From assembly GCF_049856175.1 (NCBI RefSeq), contig NZ_JBNDNA010000014.1, positions 1 to 64,000 of the forward strand: a stretch of DNA of 64,000 nucleotides, given 5' to 3'. The position numbers were made by a program, and so were the translations under genes. This DNA is from JB111 sp049856175. GTDB lineage: Bacteria; Actinomycetota; Actinomycetes; Actinomycetales; Actinomycetaceae. Below are positions 33,589-42,964 of the stretch, one piece after another. The number at the start of each line of letters is the position of its first letter. Positions within the stretch are counted from its first letter, which is position 1. The notes beneath the pieces are model-generated. The model was not told the origin of the DNA and searched no databases. It saw nothing but the letters and a program-made list of their open reading frames with translations.

Positions 33589-33663
33589 CTCACTCGCCGG
33601 ACCGAGGTCCGCTCACTCGCCGACCGCATCATGCCGCCGCGGCGCGAAAAATCCCCTCACTCG
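33589..33663 (-). repeat. Inverted copies of the 22-bp intergenic repeat
   Basis: The core CTCACTCG (complement of CGAGTGAG) occurs at 33589, 33612 and 33656, spacings of 23 and 44 bp, so the same 22-23-bp period in the opposite orientation. The last unit has the variant aaaaatcccctcactcgt. The array ends about 30 bp before the next start codon. Together with 33407-33555, this is all that 33399-33693 contains. Confidence 0.75.
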
Positions 33664-33696
33664 TCAGAATGGGGGGGCCGACCGCTAGGAGCTGTG

Positions 33697-34914
33697 TTGA
33701 ACGACAGGACCGCGCCGGGTCCCACCGCCTGGCTCGTCGCCACCCTGGCCCTGCTCTCGGCGGTCTCCCCGCTCGCGACGGACATGTACCTGCCGGCGTT
33801 CCCGCAGATGCAGGGCGACCTCGAGACGACGGCGGCATCGGTCCAGCTCACGCTCACCACGTTCATGGTGGGGCTCGCGCTCGGCCAGCTCCTCATCGGC
33901 CCGCTCTCGGACGCGCTGGGCCGCCGGGGCCCGCTCCTGGTCGGCACGCTCGTGTGCCTGGCCGCGAGCATCGCGTGCGCCCTCGCGCCGAACGTCGCGG
34001 TGCTCGTCGCCATGCGGTTCGTCCAGGGCATGAGCGGCGCGGCGGGGATCGTTCTGGCCCGCGCCGTCATCACGGACCTGACCCGCGGGCCGCGGACCGC
34101 CCGGCTCATGAGCCTGATGATGGTGCTCGGCGGCCTCATGCCGGCCCTCGCACCGAGCATCGGCGGCGGCATCCTCGAGGTCGGGGACTGGCGCACGATC
34201 TTCTGGGTCGTCTGTGCGCTCGTCGCCGTCATGGTGGTGCTCGTCGTGGCGGTCGTGCCCGAGTCGCTCCCGGTCGAGCGCCGCGAGCCCGGCGGTCTGC
34301 GCCGCCTCGTGGCGGGGGCCGGTGAGGTCCTGCGCAACCGCACCTACCTGTTCGCCACGGGCGTCTTCACCCTCGGCTTCTCCGCCTTCTTCGGCTACAT
34401 CTCCGCCTCGCCGTTCGTCCTGCAGAACATCCTCGGCCTCGACGAGCTGCAGTTCGCCGTCGTCTTCGGGGGCAACTCCCTGGGGATCATGGCCACCGGC
34501 GCGCTGGCGATCCGGCTCGCGGGGCGCGTACCGATCCTGCCGGTGGTCGGCGTCGGCCTGGCCCTGCTCGCCACCGGCGCCGTCGCGCTGCTCGTCCTCG
34601 CGCTCATGGGCCCGACCCTGGTCCCCACCCTCGTCGCGATGTTCGTCACCGCCGCCTCGATCGGCCTGTTCATGGGCAACTCCTCCGCGCTCGCGATGCA
34701 GGCCCTGAGGTCCTCCGCCGGCACCGGGTCGGCCATCCTCGGCGCCGCACAGTTCCTGCTCGCGGGGCTGATCTCGCCGATCGTCGGCATCAACGGCGAG
34801 AACGACGCCGTCCCCATGGGAGCCGTCCTCGTCGTCGGTTCGGCCCTGGCCTGGCTCTCGTACCTCGCGCTGCGCCGCGAGACGGCCAGGAACGATGCCC
34901 CGACGGCGGGCTGA
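33697..34914 (+). CDS. Bcr/CflA-family MFS drug exporter
   Basis: A 405-residue, 12-helix transporter of the DHA1 Bcr/CflA type. Helix 1 contains LLSAVSPLATDMYLPAFPQM, the hallmark of this group; motif A is GPLSDALGRRGPLLVG and motif C is LMMVLGGLMPALAPSIGGGIL. Members export bicyclomycin, chloramphenicol-like drugs or amino acids. TTG 33697 is 5 nt after AGGAG; GTG 33694 is too close to that SD but possible. It is preceded by the inverted repeat array rather than by a clear promoter. Confidence 0.85.
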   Translation: MNDRTAPGPTAWLVATLALLSAVSPLATDMYLPAFPQMQGDLETTAASVQLTLTTFMVGLALGQLLIGPLSDALGRRGPLLVGTLVCLAASIACALAPNVAVLVAMRFVQGMSGAAGIVLARAVITDLTRGPRTARLMSLMMVLGGLMPALAPSIGGGILEVGDWRTIFWVVCALVAVMVVLVVAVVPESLPVERREPGGLRRLVAGAGEVLRNRTYLFATGVFTLGFSAFFGYISASPFVLQNILGLDELQFAVVFGGNSLGIMATGALAIRLAGRVPILPVVGVGLALLATGAVALLVLALMGPTLVPTLVAMFVTAASIGLFMGNSSALAMQALRSSAGTGSAILGAAQFLLAGLISPIVGINGENDAVPMGAVLVVGSALAWLSYLALRRETARNDAPTAG

Positions 34915-35010
34915 CCCCGCTCGAGCGGGTCCGCGCGCGGTCGCCTCTTGCGCTCCGGCGTCGAGCCGCCCCAGCCGGTACGTGGCTGCCGGCGCGTTGC
35001 CGCGACGCAC

Positions 35011-35634
35011 TCACCCGAGGAGGCCGGCCACGTCGTCCAGGGAGGTGATCCGCCAACGGGCTCCGCCGTCGTCGAGGTCGAGGCCGGGCGTGACGAGGAC
35101 GGCGCTGTCGATCCCCGCGGCCGAGGCCGCCTCCGCGTCGATCGGCCGGTCGCCGACCGCGAGGCAGGTGTCCGCCTCGAGCCGGTGCCGGCCCAGCATC
35201 TCGCGGTACATCGCGGGATCCGGCTTGCGCGGGTGGCCGTCGGGCGCGCACAGCATGTCGTCGACCTCGAGCCCGAGGCTGGTGAGCAGGCCGGTCGCGC
35301 TCGCCCGGTCCCGGTGGGTGACGACGAGGTTGAGGCCGCCGAGCGCGCGGGCCGCCGCCATGGCCTCGCGGGCTCCCGTCATCACCGGCGGGGGAGTGCG
35401 GACCCAACCCGCCTTGAGGTCGGTCTGGGCGGCCTCGAGGTCGGCGGCAGGGATGCCGAAGCGGTCGGAGAGAGCCTCGACGGCGGCGCCGGTCGACCTG
35501 CGGGTCAGCGCCGCGACCTCGCGCTCGGTGATCTCGCCGCCGCGGTCGCGCACCACCCGTGCCAGCGCGGCGTCGACCGCCGGGTAGGTGTCGACGAGCG
35601 TGCCGCCCATGTCCCAGACGAGGTGTCGCCGCAT
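35011..35634 (-). CDS. HAD-superfamily hydrolase with variant catalytic motif
   Basis: A 207-residue HAD subfamily IA protein. Motif I reads VWDMGGTLVDTYP: the nucleophile Asp is present, but the second Asp (general acid in DxDGT) is Gly. Motif II is in LNLVVTHRD, motif III Lys in HPRKPDP and motif IV in CLAVGDRPIDAEAASAAG. The loss of the acid/base Asp could mean reduced phosphatase activity or a different reaction. Start ATG 35634 gives MRRHLVWD; it is divergent from the SRPBCC gene (80 bp apart). Confidence 0.8.
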   Translation of the reverse strand: MRRHLVWDMGGTLVDTYPAVDAALARVVRDRGGEITEREVAALTRRSTGAAVEALSDRFGIPAADLEAAQTDLKAGWVRTPPPVMTGAREAMAAARALGGLNLVVTHRDRASATGLLTSLGLEVDDMLCAPDGHPRKPDPAMYREMLGRHRLEADTCLAVGDRPIDAEAASAAGIDSAVLVTPGLDLDDGGARWRITSLDDVAGLLG

Positions 35635-35714
35635 CCGGCAAGTGTGCATGCCGAGCGGTCCGCGCGCACAGCCGGGCCCTGGGCAGGCACGGGCACCGGT
35701 GGTTGGATGTCGCC

Positions 35715-36170
35715 ATGAGCGCACCCAAGGACGAGAGCCGCGTGGTGACGGCGAGCGCGGAGGTGGTGGCCCCGGCGTCGGAGATCTTCGAGCTCATCGC
35801 CGTCCCCGCCAACCAGCCCAGGTGGGACGGCAACGAGAACCTCGTCGCCTCGCACCGCAGCGAGCCTCTGACCGAGGTGGGAGACGTGTTCGAGATGCTC
35901 AACACGAGCGGCAGGACTCGCGCCAACACGGTCTCCGAGTTCGAGCAGGACCGCCTCGTCGCCTGGATGCCCGGCGGCGTGGGGGAGGAGCCCGCGGGGC
36001 ACGTCTGGCGCTGGGAGCTCGAGGAGATCGGCGAGGGGCGCACCCTCGTGACCCACACCTACGACTGGACGCAGCTGCACGACGAGAGTCGCCACGAGCG
36101 AGCCCGCTCGACGACGAGCGACAACCTCCTCGCCTCGATCGAGCGGCTCAAGGCACTCGCCGAGAGCTGA
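35715..36170 (+). CDS. SRPBCC-family protein (polyketide cyclase/dehydrase-like)
   Basis: A 151-residue START-like ligand-binding protein (VVTASAEVVAPASEIFELIAVPANQPRWDGNENLVASHRSEPL, then GDVFEMLNTSGRTRANTVSEFEQDRLVAWMPGG and RTLVTHTYDWTQL). The family pattern is clear, but the ligand or reaction is not. The ATG at 35715 has no strong SD. It converges with the SDR gene at 36230. Confidence 0.82.
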   Translation: MSAPKDESRVVTASAEVVAPASEIFELIAVPANQPRWDGNENLVASHRSEPLTEVGDVFEMLNTSGRTRANTVSEFEQDRLVAWMPGGVGEEPAGHVWRWELEEIGEGRTLVTHTYDWTQLHDESRHERARSTTSDNLLASIERLKALAES

Positions 36171-36229
36171 GCCGGCACGTCCGGGCGGGCGCGGTCCCGC
36201 TGCTCCTGACCGGAAGCCTCGCGGCCCGG

Positions 36230-37141
36230 TCAGAAGACCGGCTTGCCGCCCGTGACGCCGAGCACCGTGGCGGACACGTAGCTCGCCTCCTCGGGCGAGG
36301 CGAGGAAGACGAAGGCGCCCGCCAGCTCGGCCGGCTGACCGGCCCGTCCGAGCGGGGTGTCCCCGCCGAAGCCGGGCATCGAGTCCCCGCCCTTGGTGGC
36401 GGGCTGCAGCGGCGTCCAGATCGGGCCGGGGGCGACGGCGTTGACCCGGATCCCGCGCTCGCCGAGCTCCTGGGCCAGGTTGACCGTGATGTTGTTGATG
36501 GCCGCCTTCGTCGACGCGTAGTCGATAAGGCTCACCGACGGGTCGTAGGCCTGGATCGAGGCGCAGTTGATGATGGAGGACCCCGCCCGCAGGTGCGGCA
36601 GCGCCTCCTGCGTGACCCAGAACAGCGCGTAGAGGTTGACCTTGACGATGGAGTCCATCTGCTCGGTGGTGACGTCCTCGATCCCGTTCTCACGCCGGGC
36701 CCACTGGGCGCCGGCGTTGTTGACGAGCACGTCCAGGCCGCCGAGGCCGGCGACGGCGTCGCGCACCATCGCGCGCGCGGTCTGCTCCTCGCGGAGGTCC
36801 CCGGGGAGGAGGACGGCCCTGCGGCCGGCCCGTTCCACCCACGCGGCGGTGTCCTCGGCGTCGGTCTGCTCCTCGGGCAGGTAGGAGATCGCGACGTCGG
36901 CGCCCTCCCGCGCGTAGGCGATCGCCACGGCACGCCCGATGCCCGAGTCCCCTCCGGTCACCAGCGTCCGGAGCCCCTCGAGGCGCCCGTGGCCGCGCCA
37001 GGTCTCCTCGCCGTGGTCGGGTCGCGGGTCCATGGCTCCCGTGAGGCCGGGCGGCGCCTGCTCCTGCGCGGGGAACCCGCCCTGCTCGCCCGCCAGGCGG
37101 ACCGCATTCTCGCTCACCTGCTGCAGATCGGCGTCGCTCAT
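36230..37141 (-). CDS. SDR-family oxidoreductase (YghA/general-stress type)
   Basis: A 303-residue NAD(P)-dependent short-chain dehydrogenase. After a 45-residue leader with PPGLTGAMDPRPDHGEETW, typical of the YghA/GSP39 subgroup, come the nucleotide motif TLVTGGDSGIGRAVA, NNAG, the catalytic Ser in INCASIQAYDPS and YASTKAAI with Tyr and Lys. The end ATVLGVTGGKPVF is standard for the subgroup. The substrate is unknown. A start at ATG 37141 fits. Confidence 0.88.
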   Translation of the reverse strand: MSDADLQQVSENAVRLAGEQGGFPAQEQAPPGLTGAMDPRPDHGEETWRGHGRLEGLRTLVTGGDSGIGRAVAIAYAREGADVAISYLPEEQTDAEDTAAWVERAGRRAVLLPGDLREEQTARAMVRDAVAGLGGLDVLVNNAGAQWARRENGIEDVTTEQMDSIVKVNLYALFWVTQEALPHLRAGSSIINCASIQAYDPSVSLIDYASTKAAINNITVNLAQELGERGIRVNAVAPGPIWTPLQPATKGGDSMPGFGGDTPLGRAGQPAELAGAFVFLASPEEASYVSATVLGVTGGKPVF

Positions 37142-37268
37142 GACACCAGCGTGACAGGGGACGCGTCGTTCGGCGACCCGGGGGACTCCGGCGGCGCCCC
37201 AGGACGCAGTGCCGGGTGCCGTCGGACCGGGCCGGCGGCGGGCAGTGGCCGACCGCCGGCCGGGTTCG

Positions 37269-37805
37269 TCAGCTGGCCGGGGCGAGCGTGGCGCGCGCGG
37301 CGGGTGTGAGGTCCGGCGAGACCTGCTCGAGGATCGCGCGGTCGACCATCTGGTCCGCCGCCTCCTCGTCGATCTCGAGACCGATCGCGAGCTCGCTGAC
37401 CAGCGGGAGGAGTGCGTCCCGCATGAGCGTGCGCTCGCCGAAGGAGATCCCGGGCTCCTCCTCGCGGCGACGCAGGTCCCGCACGACCTCGGCCACCTTG
37501 AGCAGGTCGCCCGTGGCGACCCGGTCCTGCGCCGACTTCATCCGACGCGACCAGACCTTCTCGAACGGGAGGGACTCGGCCACGAGGACCTCGAAGATCG
37601 TCCCGATCCGGTCCAGATCCATCACGTCACGGACGCCGACCTCGTCGAGCATGTCGACCGGGACCGCCACTGTGAGGTCCTGACCGAGGACCTGGAGACG
37701 CGCGTAGGACACCTTGGCGCCCTTGACCGTGCGCGTGAAGACCGTGTCGACGGTGCTGGGTCCGTGGTGGGGGTGGACGACGGTCTGACCGGGAACGACG
37801 GGCAT
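37269..37805 (-). CDS. carD: CarD-family RNA polymerase-binding regulator
   Basis: A 178-residue protein with the N-terminal RNA polymerase-interaction (TRCF-RID-like) domain (GQTVVHPHHGPSTVDTVFTRTVKGAKVSYARLQVLGQDLTVAVPVDMLDEVGVRDV). A C-terminal helical DNA-binding domain follows (FEKVWSRRMKSAQDRVATGDLLKVAEVVRDLRRREEEPGISFGERTLMRDALLPLVSELA). CarD stabilises open promoter complexes in actinobacteria. AGGAG lies 4 nt before ATG 37805. A -10-like GATAAT on the minus strand (37954-37949) should drive it. Confidence 0.9.
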   Translation of the reverse strand: MPVVPGQTVVHPHHGPSTVDTVFTRTVKGAKVSYARLQVLGQDLTVAVPVDMLDEVGVRDVMDLDRIGTIFEVLVAESLPFEKVWSRRMKSAQDRVATGDLLKVAEVVRDLRRREEEPGISFGERTLMRDALLPLVSELAIGLEIDEEAADQMVDRAILEQVSPDLTPAARATLAPAS

Positions 37806-37948
37806 GGATCTCCTCTGCTCGGGACGACCGATCCGGCCGCCCGCTCGCGCGGCGGTCGTCCCGACGGCGGCACAGGCACTCGGCGCACGTGAGGACATGG
37901 GCACGAAAGCCTCGACGAGGCGTCCGAAACCCACGGACCTGGAGACTG

Positions 37949-37954
37949 ATTATC
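37949..37954 (-). promoter_or_regulatory. Probable -10 element of the carD promoter
   Basis: On the minus strand this reads GATAAT preceded by TGC, a good extended -10 match and the most AT-rich spot in the area. It gives a leader of about 135 nt before the carD ATG. No convincing -35 is seen. Confidence 0.45.
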
Positions 37955-38039
37955 GCACGGATCCGCGGAAAATGCCAGTGTGATGTCGTCCGCTACCCGG
38001 TGACGAGGTGCGCGCGCCGGGCACTGGCAGGCTGGGGGC

Positions 38040-38474
38040 ATGGCGGACGCGAAGATGTACATCGTCAACCACGAGTGGGCGGGCGCCGGTCCGGAGCCGT
38101 GGGACGAGACCTCGATCGTCACCCTGCGGGCCGACCTCGTCCCGTCCTCGGGCGACGACGCGGTGTGGTCGGCGATCCGTGACTGGTGGTCCGGCTCGCT
38201 GGAGCGCGCCGAGAGCGACTCGCCGGTCGCCTACGAGGGCGGGTGCGTCGTGCCCCGCCCGGTGCGCGACGGGAACGTCGTCACCGTGCTCCTGCGCTCG
38301 CGCGGGGAGGCGGCGTTCGACGAGATCGCCGGGTTCGCCGCGTGGGTGCACAGGCTCGCGACCGTGGCCGACCCCGAGGTGGGTATTACCTGGACCGAGC
38401 TCCCGCACACCAACGCCGGCGGCGAGGAGGCGGCTCTCGCCGTGCTCCACGGGCCCGCCGGACCGACGGTCTGA
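38040..38474 (+). CDS. Hypothetical protein
   Basis: A 144-residue acidic soluble protein (MYIVNHEWAGAGPEPWDETSIVTLRADLVPSSGDDAVWSAIRDWWSGSLERA...). Codon usage is typical of the neighbourhood, so it is very likely a real gene. I do not recognise a family; there is no signal peptide or membrane segment. It is divergent from carD, starting at ATG 38040 without a clear SD. Confidence 0.7.
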   Translation: MADAKMYIVNHEWAGAGPEPWDETSIVTLRADLVPSSGDDAVWSAIRDWWSGSLERAESDSPVAYEGGCVVPRPVRDGNVVTVLLRSRGEAAFDEIAGFAAWVHRLATVADPEVGITWTELPHTNAGGEEAALAVLHGPAGPTV

Positions 38475-38696
38475 TCCGTCGTGCGGCGCTCCGCCGCCGG
38501 GCCGGCGTCCGGGCCGGTGCTCGGCCCTCGTGGGTAGGCATGCTCGAACAGCTGGTCGACCGGGTCGGACCGCCTCTCGGGGGGCCGTCCGGCGGGTGCG
38601 CATTTGTGCAGAACTCCGGCCGTAACGCCTGTCTTCTTTATCTCGATCGTCGGGCGCGTGACTCAAACGGCGCTGCATGTACTTACAGTGTGTGGC

Positions 38697-39344
38697 ATGG
38701 CTAGACAGCGCACGTACGACGACACCCTGCGGGACCGCCTGATCGACGAGGCGGCCCAGGTCATCGCCGACCACGGGGTCCAGGCACTGTCCGTGCGCGA
38801 CGTCGCGATGCGTGCCGGGACGACGACCAACGCCATCTACACGTTCTTCGGTAGCCGCGGCTCCCTGGTGGCCGAGGTCGTGGCCAAGGCCGATCAGTCC
38901 TTCGTCCAGGCCCACCGCGAGGCTGCCGGCGAGGGCGCCGACCTGCTCGACCTGTACCGGATCGGCAAGGCCTACGTCACGTGGGCGGTCGAGTTCCCCA
39001 CGATGTACGTCATCCTCACCGACCGGGCGGGGGCCCGGCTCGACCCGCCGCCGTGGGCGCCGCACATCGAGCACGGCTCCTCGGATGAGGGCGCCCCCAT
39101 CGTGCGCACCGTCGCCCGGCTCATGGCCGAGGGCGTACTCACGGCGGGCGACCCGGTGCTCGTCAGCACGTACCTGTGGGCCGGCGTGCACGGGTACGTC
39201 GAGATCCTGCGCATGCTCGACGGCCAGGAGCCCGCGGGCTACGACCTCGTCGAGTACCTGCACGCGCTCATCGCCCCGTGGGTCGCCCACGACGCCGACG
39301 GGCACCCGGTCGTCGATCTCGACGAGGTCGGCCGCGGGGTCTGA
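38697..39344 (+). CDS. TetR-family regulator
   Basis: A 215-residue regulator. The DNA-binding domain is LRDRLIDEAAQVIADHGVQALSVRDVAMRAGTTTNAIYTFFGSRGSLVAEVV, and a TetR_C-type ligand domain follows (VEFPTMYVILTDRAG...). A -10-like TACAGT at 38684-38689 predicts that transcription starts at or beside the ATG (38697). The region upstream, ACTTACAGTGTGTGG, is the likely operator area. The regulated gene is not obvious; the ZIP transporter converges from the right. Confidence 0.85.
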   Translation: MARQRTYDDTLRDRLIDEAAQVIADHGVQALSVRDVAMRAGTTTNAIYTFFGSRGSLVAEVVAKADQSFVQAHREAAGEGADLLDLYRIGKAYVTWAVEFPTMYVILTDRAGARLDPPPWAPHIEHGSSDEGAPIVRTVARLMAEGVLTAGDPVLVSTYLWAGVHGYVEILRMLDGQEPAGYDLVEYLHALIAPWVAHDADGHPVVDLDEVGRGV

Positions 39345-39377
39345 CGACCTCCCGCGAACCCCGGGCGGACGAGGGCC

Positions 39378-40178
39378 TCAGGACAGCAGCAGCAGGCTGA
39401 GGGCCATCACCGCCATGCCGGCCAGGAGGCCGTAGATCGACCGGTGGTGGTGCCCGTACGCCTCGGCCGTGGGCAGCAGCTCGTCCAGCGAGATGAACAC
39501 CATGACGCCGGCGACCGCGGCCAGCGCCAGCCCCGTGACCGTGGGCGTGAGGAACGGGGCGAGCAGGAGGTAGCCGAGCACGGCGCCCGCCGGCTCCGCG
39601 AGACCGGCGAGGAACGCCCACCGCAGTGCGGTGCGCCGCGAGCCGGTCGCACGTCGGATCGGCACGGCCACGGCGATGCCCTCGGGAACGTTGTGGATGG
39701 CGATCGCCACCGCCACTGGGATGCCGATCTCCGGATGCTCGAGCGCGGTGATGAACGTGGCGAATCCCTCGGGGAAGTTGTGCATGCCGATGGCCACGGC
39801 GGTCAGCATGCCCATGCGCAGCAGCGCGCGCGCCTCACGGTCGGCCGCGTCACGCTGGGTCGGCGGCACCTCGTGCGGGTTCGCCGGGCCCGGGACGAAC
39901 CGGTCGATGAGGCCGATGACCGCGATGCCCCCGAAGAATCCGGCCGTCGTCGTCCAGGCCGCCTGCTCCGCACCGAGCACCTCGCCGATCTGCCTGCCCG
40001 CCTCGGGCAGGATCTCGACGAACGACACGTAGATCATCACGCCCGCGGAGAAGCCCAGCGCGGTCGACAGGAACCGGTCCGAGACGGGCCGGCGCGACAT
40101 CGCGACCAGCGCGCCGAGCGTGGTCGAAAGTCCGGCGCCGAGCGTCAGCAGGAAGGCGAGCACCGCACCCTCGGGCAC
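39378..40178 (-). CDS. ZIP-family metal transporter (ZupT-like)
   Basis: A 266-residue, eight-helix transporter. The metal sites are in TM4 (AVAIGMHNFPEGFATF) and TM5 (AIAIHNVPEGIAVAVP), the HNFPEG/HNVPEG pair that marks ZupT-type ZIP proteins importing Zn, Fe or Mn. GAFFGGIAVIGL-like and LDELLPTAEAYGHHH segments complete the match. Start GTG 40178 follows AAGGAGGT at 6 nt; a longer in-frame extension is not protein-like. It is divergent from the DUF4870 gene. Confidence 0.9.
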   Translation of the reverse strand: MPEGAVLAFLLTLGAGLSTTLGALVAMSRRPVSDRFLSTALGFSAGVMIYVSFVEILPEAGRQIGEVLGAEQAAWTTTAGFFGGIAVIGLIDRFVPGPANPHEVPPTQRDAADREARALLRMGMLTAVAIGMHNFPEGFATFITALEHPEIGIPVAVAIAIHNVPEGIAVAVPIRRATGSRRTALRWAFLAGLAEPAGAVLGYLLLAPFLTPTVTGLALAAVAGVMVFISLDELLPTAEAYGHHHRSIYGLLAGMAVMALSLLLLS

Positions 40179-40358
40179 CGTCCACCTCCTTCGGGTCCGT
40201 TGCGGCGCCAGTCGTGCCTTCGTCGTGCGGGCGGGCCCCGCCCCGGGGGCGCTCCGGACAGGGTAGGCGCGTGACGAGGCGTGCGACGCCACGGGCGCGC
40301 CGCACGCCCCCCCGGCTACGCTCGGGCCTGCACGCCCGGCCGACGAGGAGCAGCGCAC

Positions 40359-40793
40359 ATGACCCACGACAACCCGTACGCGCGCCACGACGGCCCCGGC
40401 GGGCCGGACCGACCCGGGGCGGCGGGCGGTGGCGGTCCGAGCTCGGACGAGCGGACGTTCGCGATCATCGCGCACCTGTCCGCGCTGGCGGCGATCCTGC
40501 TCTCCGTCGGGTGGCTGACCTTCGTCGGTCCGCTCATCGTGTGGTTGGTCCTGCGCGAGCGCGGCCCGCTCGTGCGGGCGGCGTCGGCAGGTGCCTTCAA
40601 CTTCGCGATCGGCATCACGATCCTCGGCATCATCGCCTGGATCTGCTTCTTCACGATCCTGCTGATCCCCGTGGCGATCGTGCTGTGGATCGTCGCCTTC
40701 ATCGCGCAGATCTGGTGCTCGATCCGCGGGGCGCTCGCGGCGTCGCGCGGCGAGTACTTCTCCTACCCGTTCCAGGTGCGCATCCTCAGCTGA
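40359..40793 (+). CDS. DUF4870-family membrane protein
   Basis: A 144-residue protein with a disordered Gly/Pro-rich N-terminus, then four closely spaced helices (ERTFAIIAHLSALAAILLSVGWLTFVGPLIVWLVLRERGPLVRAASAGAFNFAIGITIL...). The HLSAL motif and RERxPLVRxA-x-x-A-FNF segment are those of DUF4870 (Tic20-like) proteins of unknown role. GAGGAG lies 7 nt before ATG 40359. Confidence 0.85.
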   Translation: MTHDNPYARHDGPGGPDRPGAAGGGGPSSDERTFAIIAHLSALAAILLSVGWLTFVGPLIVWLVLRERGPLVRAASAGAFNFAIGITILGIIAWICFFTILLIPVAIVLWIVAFIAQIWCSIRGALAASRGEYFSYPFQVRILS

Positions 40794-41002
40794 CTCGGCC
40801 GGCCCCCGGCGGGCACGTTCTCGCAAGTCAGCGCGGTTACGAGAAGATAACGAAAGAAACTCAGATGTCCCCGGGATGCGCGCGGGCCGGAGCGGACATG
40901 GTTACAGTGCGCCTCAACCGCGGAGAACAACGACCCGTTCGCGCGGACAGACGGCTGGTCAGGCCACCCCCGTGGCGGTGACCACCATCCCGAGGAGGAA
41001 CA

Positions 41003-42937
41003 TTGAAGATCCGGCGCTTCACCGGGCTCGTCGCGGCTTCCGCCGCCACCGCCCTGGTCCTGGCCGCGTGCGGAGGGTCGTCCGACGAGGACGACAACGG
41101 CGGCGACGACGACACCACCCAGACCGACGGAGCGGGCGGCGACGACCCTGACGCCCCCGACGACGACCCGGACGCCGGCGGCGACGCCGCGGGCCTCAAC
41201 GAGTCGACGCAGATCAGCCTCGGCTGGAACCAGCACTTCTACGAGTACAACGACAACACCTCGACCGGCAACGCCACGGCCAACGCCAACATCCTCTACC
41301 TGATGAACGACCGTTTCGCGTACTTCGACGAGAACCTCGAGTTCGTGCGCAACGAGGACTTCGGCACGATGGAGCTCGCCGAGGACGAGGTCACGGTGAC
41401 CTGGACGATCGCCGACGGCGTGACCTGGTCCGACGGCACGCCCGTCAGCGCGGTCGACGTGCTCCTGCAGTGGGCCGCCACCTCCGGGCACCTCAACACG
41501 GTCGAGGAGGAGCTCGACGAGGAGGGTGAGGTCACCAACCAGGAGGAGGTCGACGCCGGCGTCTTCTTCAACGGCACCTCGCCGACGGTCGCCTACTTCC
41601 AGCCGACCCCGGAGATCTCGGACGACTACACCACGCTCACCGCGGAGCTGAGCGAGCCCTTCGCCGACTGGGAGTTCCAGCTCGCATCGGGCTTCATCCC
41701 CGCCCACGTCGTCGCCATGCGCGCGCTCGACATCGACGACCCGCAGGAGGCGCTCGACACCCTCGTCGAGGCCATCCAGACCAACGACGCCGAGGTGCTC
41801 GCCCCGGTCTCGACCTTCTGGAACGAGGGCTTCCAGTTCGACGGGACGCTGCCGGACGACGAGCTGCTCTACCTGTCCAACGGCCCGTACCTGCTCTCGG
41901 AGATCAGCGGCGAGGAGTACGTCGTCCTCACCGCCAACCCCGACTACACCGGTGCGAACCAGGCGGCCTTCGAGACCGTGACGGTGCGCTTCAACGGCGA
42001 CCCGAACGCTCTCGTCGACGCCATGGAGAACCAGGAGATCGCGGTCGTCTCGCCCCAGCCCACCTCCGACCTGCTCACGCGCGTCGAGGGTCTCGGCGAG
42101 CCGTACACCTTCAGCCAGGAGGACACGGCGACCTATGAGCACGTGGACCTCGCCCAGAACAACGAGGGCCCGTTCGACCCGGCCACCTACGGGGGCGACG
42201 AGGAGACCGCGCGCAACGTCCGTGAGGCGTTCCTGCGCGTCATCCCGCGCCAGGACATCCTCGACCAGCTCGTCATCCCGCTCAACCCTGACGCCCAGAT
42301 CCGCAACAGCCAGACGCAGGTCCCCGGCTCGCCGAACTACGACGCGATCGTCGAGGCCAACGGGATGACGTCCTACGACGAGCCGGACGTCGAGCTGGCG
42401 ACCCAGCTCCTCGAGGAGGCCGGCGTCGAGACGCCGATCGAGGTGCGGTTCATGTACGACACCGCGAACACGCGGCGGTCGAACACGTTCCAGCTGCTCG
42501 CCTCGGCGTACGAGGAGTCCGGCCTGTTCACGCTCGTCGACGCGGGCTCGACCGACTGGGGCTCGCTCCTGTCCGACACCAACGTCTACGACGCGGCCCT
42601 GTTCGGCTGGCAGTCCACCTCGACGGGTGCGACGAACGCCCAGGCGAGCTTCTACACGGACGGCATCAACAACTTCTACGGGTACTCCAACCCCGAGGTC
42701 GACGCGCTGTGGGACCAGATCGCCGTCGCGGTCGACACCGACGAGCAGGCCGAGCTGCTCGGCCAGATGGAGGCCCACCTCGTCGAGGACGCCTTCGGCC
42801 TGGTGCTCTACCAGCACCCCGGCCTGACGGCGTGGAACAGCGACGTGGTCGAGGAGATCACGCCGATCACCATGTCCCCGACCATCTTCTGGAACTTCTG
42901 GGAGTGGACCCCGGGCGGCGCCGCTGCGGCGAGCTGA
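41003..42937 (+). CDS. Oligopeptide-type ABC transporter substrate-binding lipoprotein
   Basis: A 644-residue SBP of family 5. The signal peptide ends in the lipobox LVLAACGG (lipid-modified Cys near residue 23). A very acidic Gly/Asp linker (about residues 25-65) precedes the binding domain (WNQHFYEYNDNTSTGNATANANILYLMNDRFAYFDEN, VTWTIADGVTWSDGTPVSAVDVL, and RNVREAFLRVIPRQDIL). Start TTG 41003 has GAGGAGG 5 nt upstream. It is the first gene of a peptide importer with permeases at 43095 and 44627 and a double ATPase at 46533. A hairpin after it could set a higher level for the binding protein. Confidence 0.9.
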   Translation: MKIRRFTGLVAASAATALVLAACGGSSDEDDNGGDDDTTQTDGAGGDDPDAPDDDPDAGGDAAGLNESTQISLGWNQHFYEYNDNTSTGNATANANILYLMNDRFAYFDENLEFVRNEDFGTMELAEDEVTVTWTIADGVTWSDGTPVSAVDVLLQWAATSGHLNTVEEELDEEGEVTNQEEVDAGVFFNGTSPTVAYFQPTPEISDDYTTLTAELSEPFADWEFQLASGFIPAHVVAMRALDIDDPQEALDTLVEAIQTNDAEVLAPVSTFWNEGFQFDGTLPDDELLYLSNGPYLLSEISGEEYVVLTANPDYTGANQAAFETVTVRFNGDPNALVDAMENQEIAVVSPQPTSDLLTRVEGLGEPYTFSQEDTATYEHVDLAQNNEGPFDPATYGGDEETARNVREAFLRVIPRQDILDQLVIPLNPDAQIRNSQTQVPGSPNYDAIVEANGMTSYDEPDVELATQLLEEAGVETPIEVRFMYDTANTRRSNTFQLLASAYEESGLFTLVDAGSTDWGSLLSDTNVYDAALFGWQSTSTGATNAQASFYTDGINNFYGYSNPEVDALWDQIAVAVDTDEQAELLGQMEAHLVEDAFGLVLYQHPGLTAWNSDVVEEITPITMSPTIFWNFWEWTPGGAAAAS

Positions 42938-42964
42938 CCTGAGCCGTCACGCCTGACGGGCCGA

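Noticed and set aside
40794..41002. Riboswitch or attenuator before the peptide-binding-protein gene
   Set aside because: The 209-bp leader has promoter-like TACAGT but no recognisable aptamer core or terminator/antiterminator pair.
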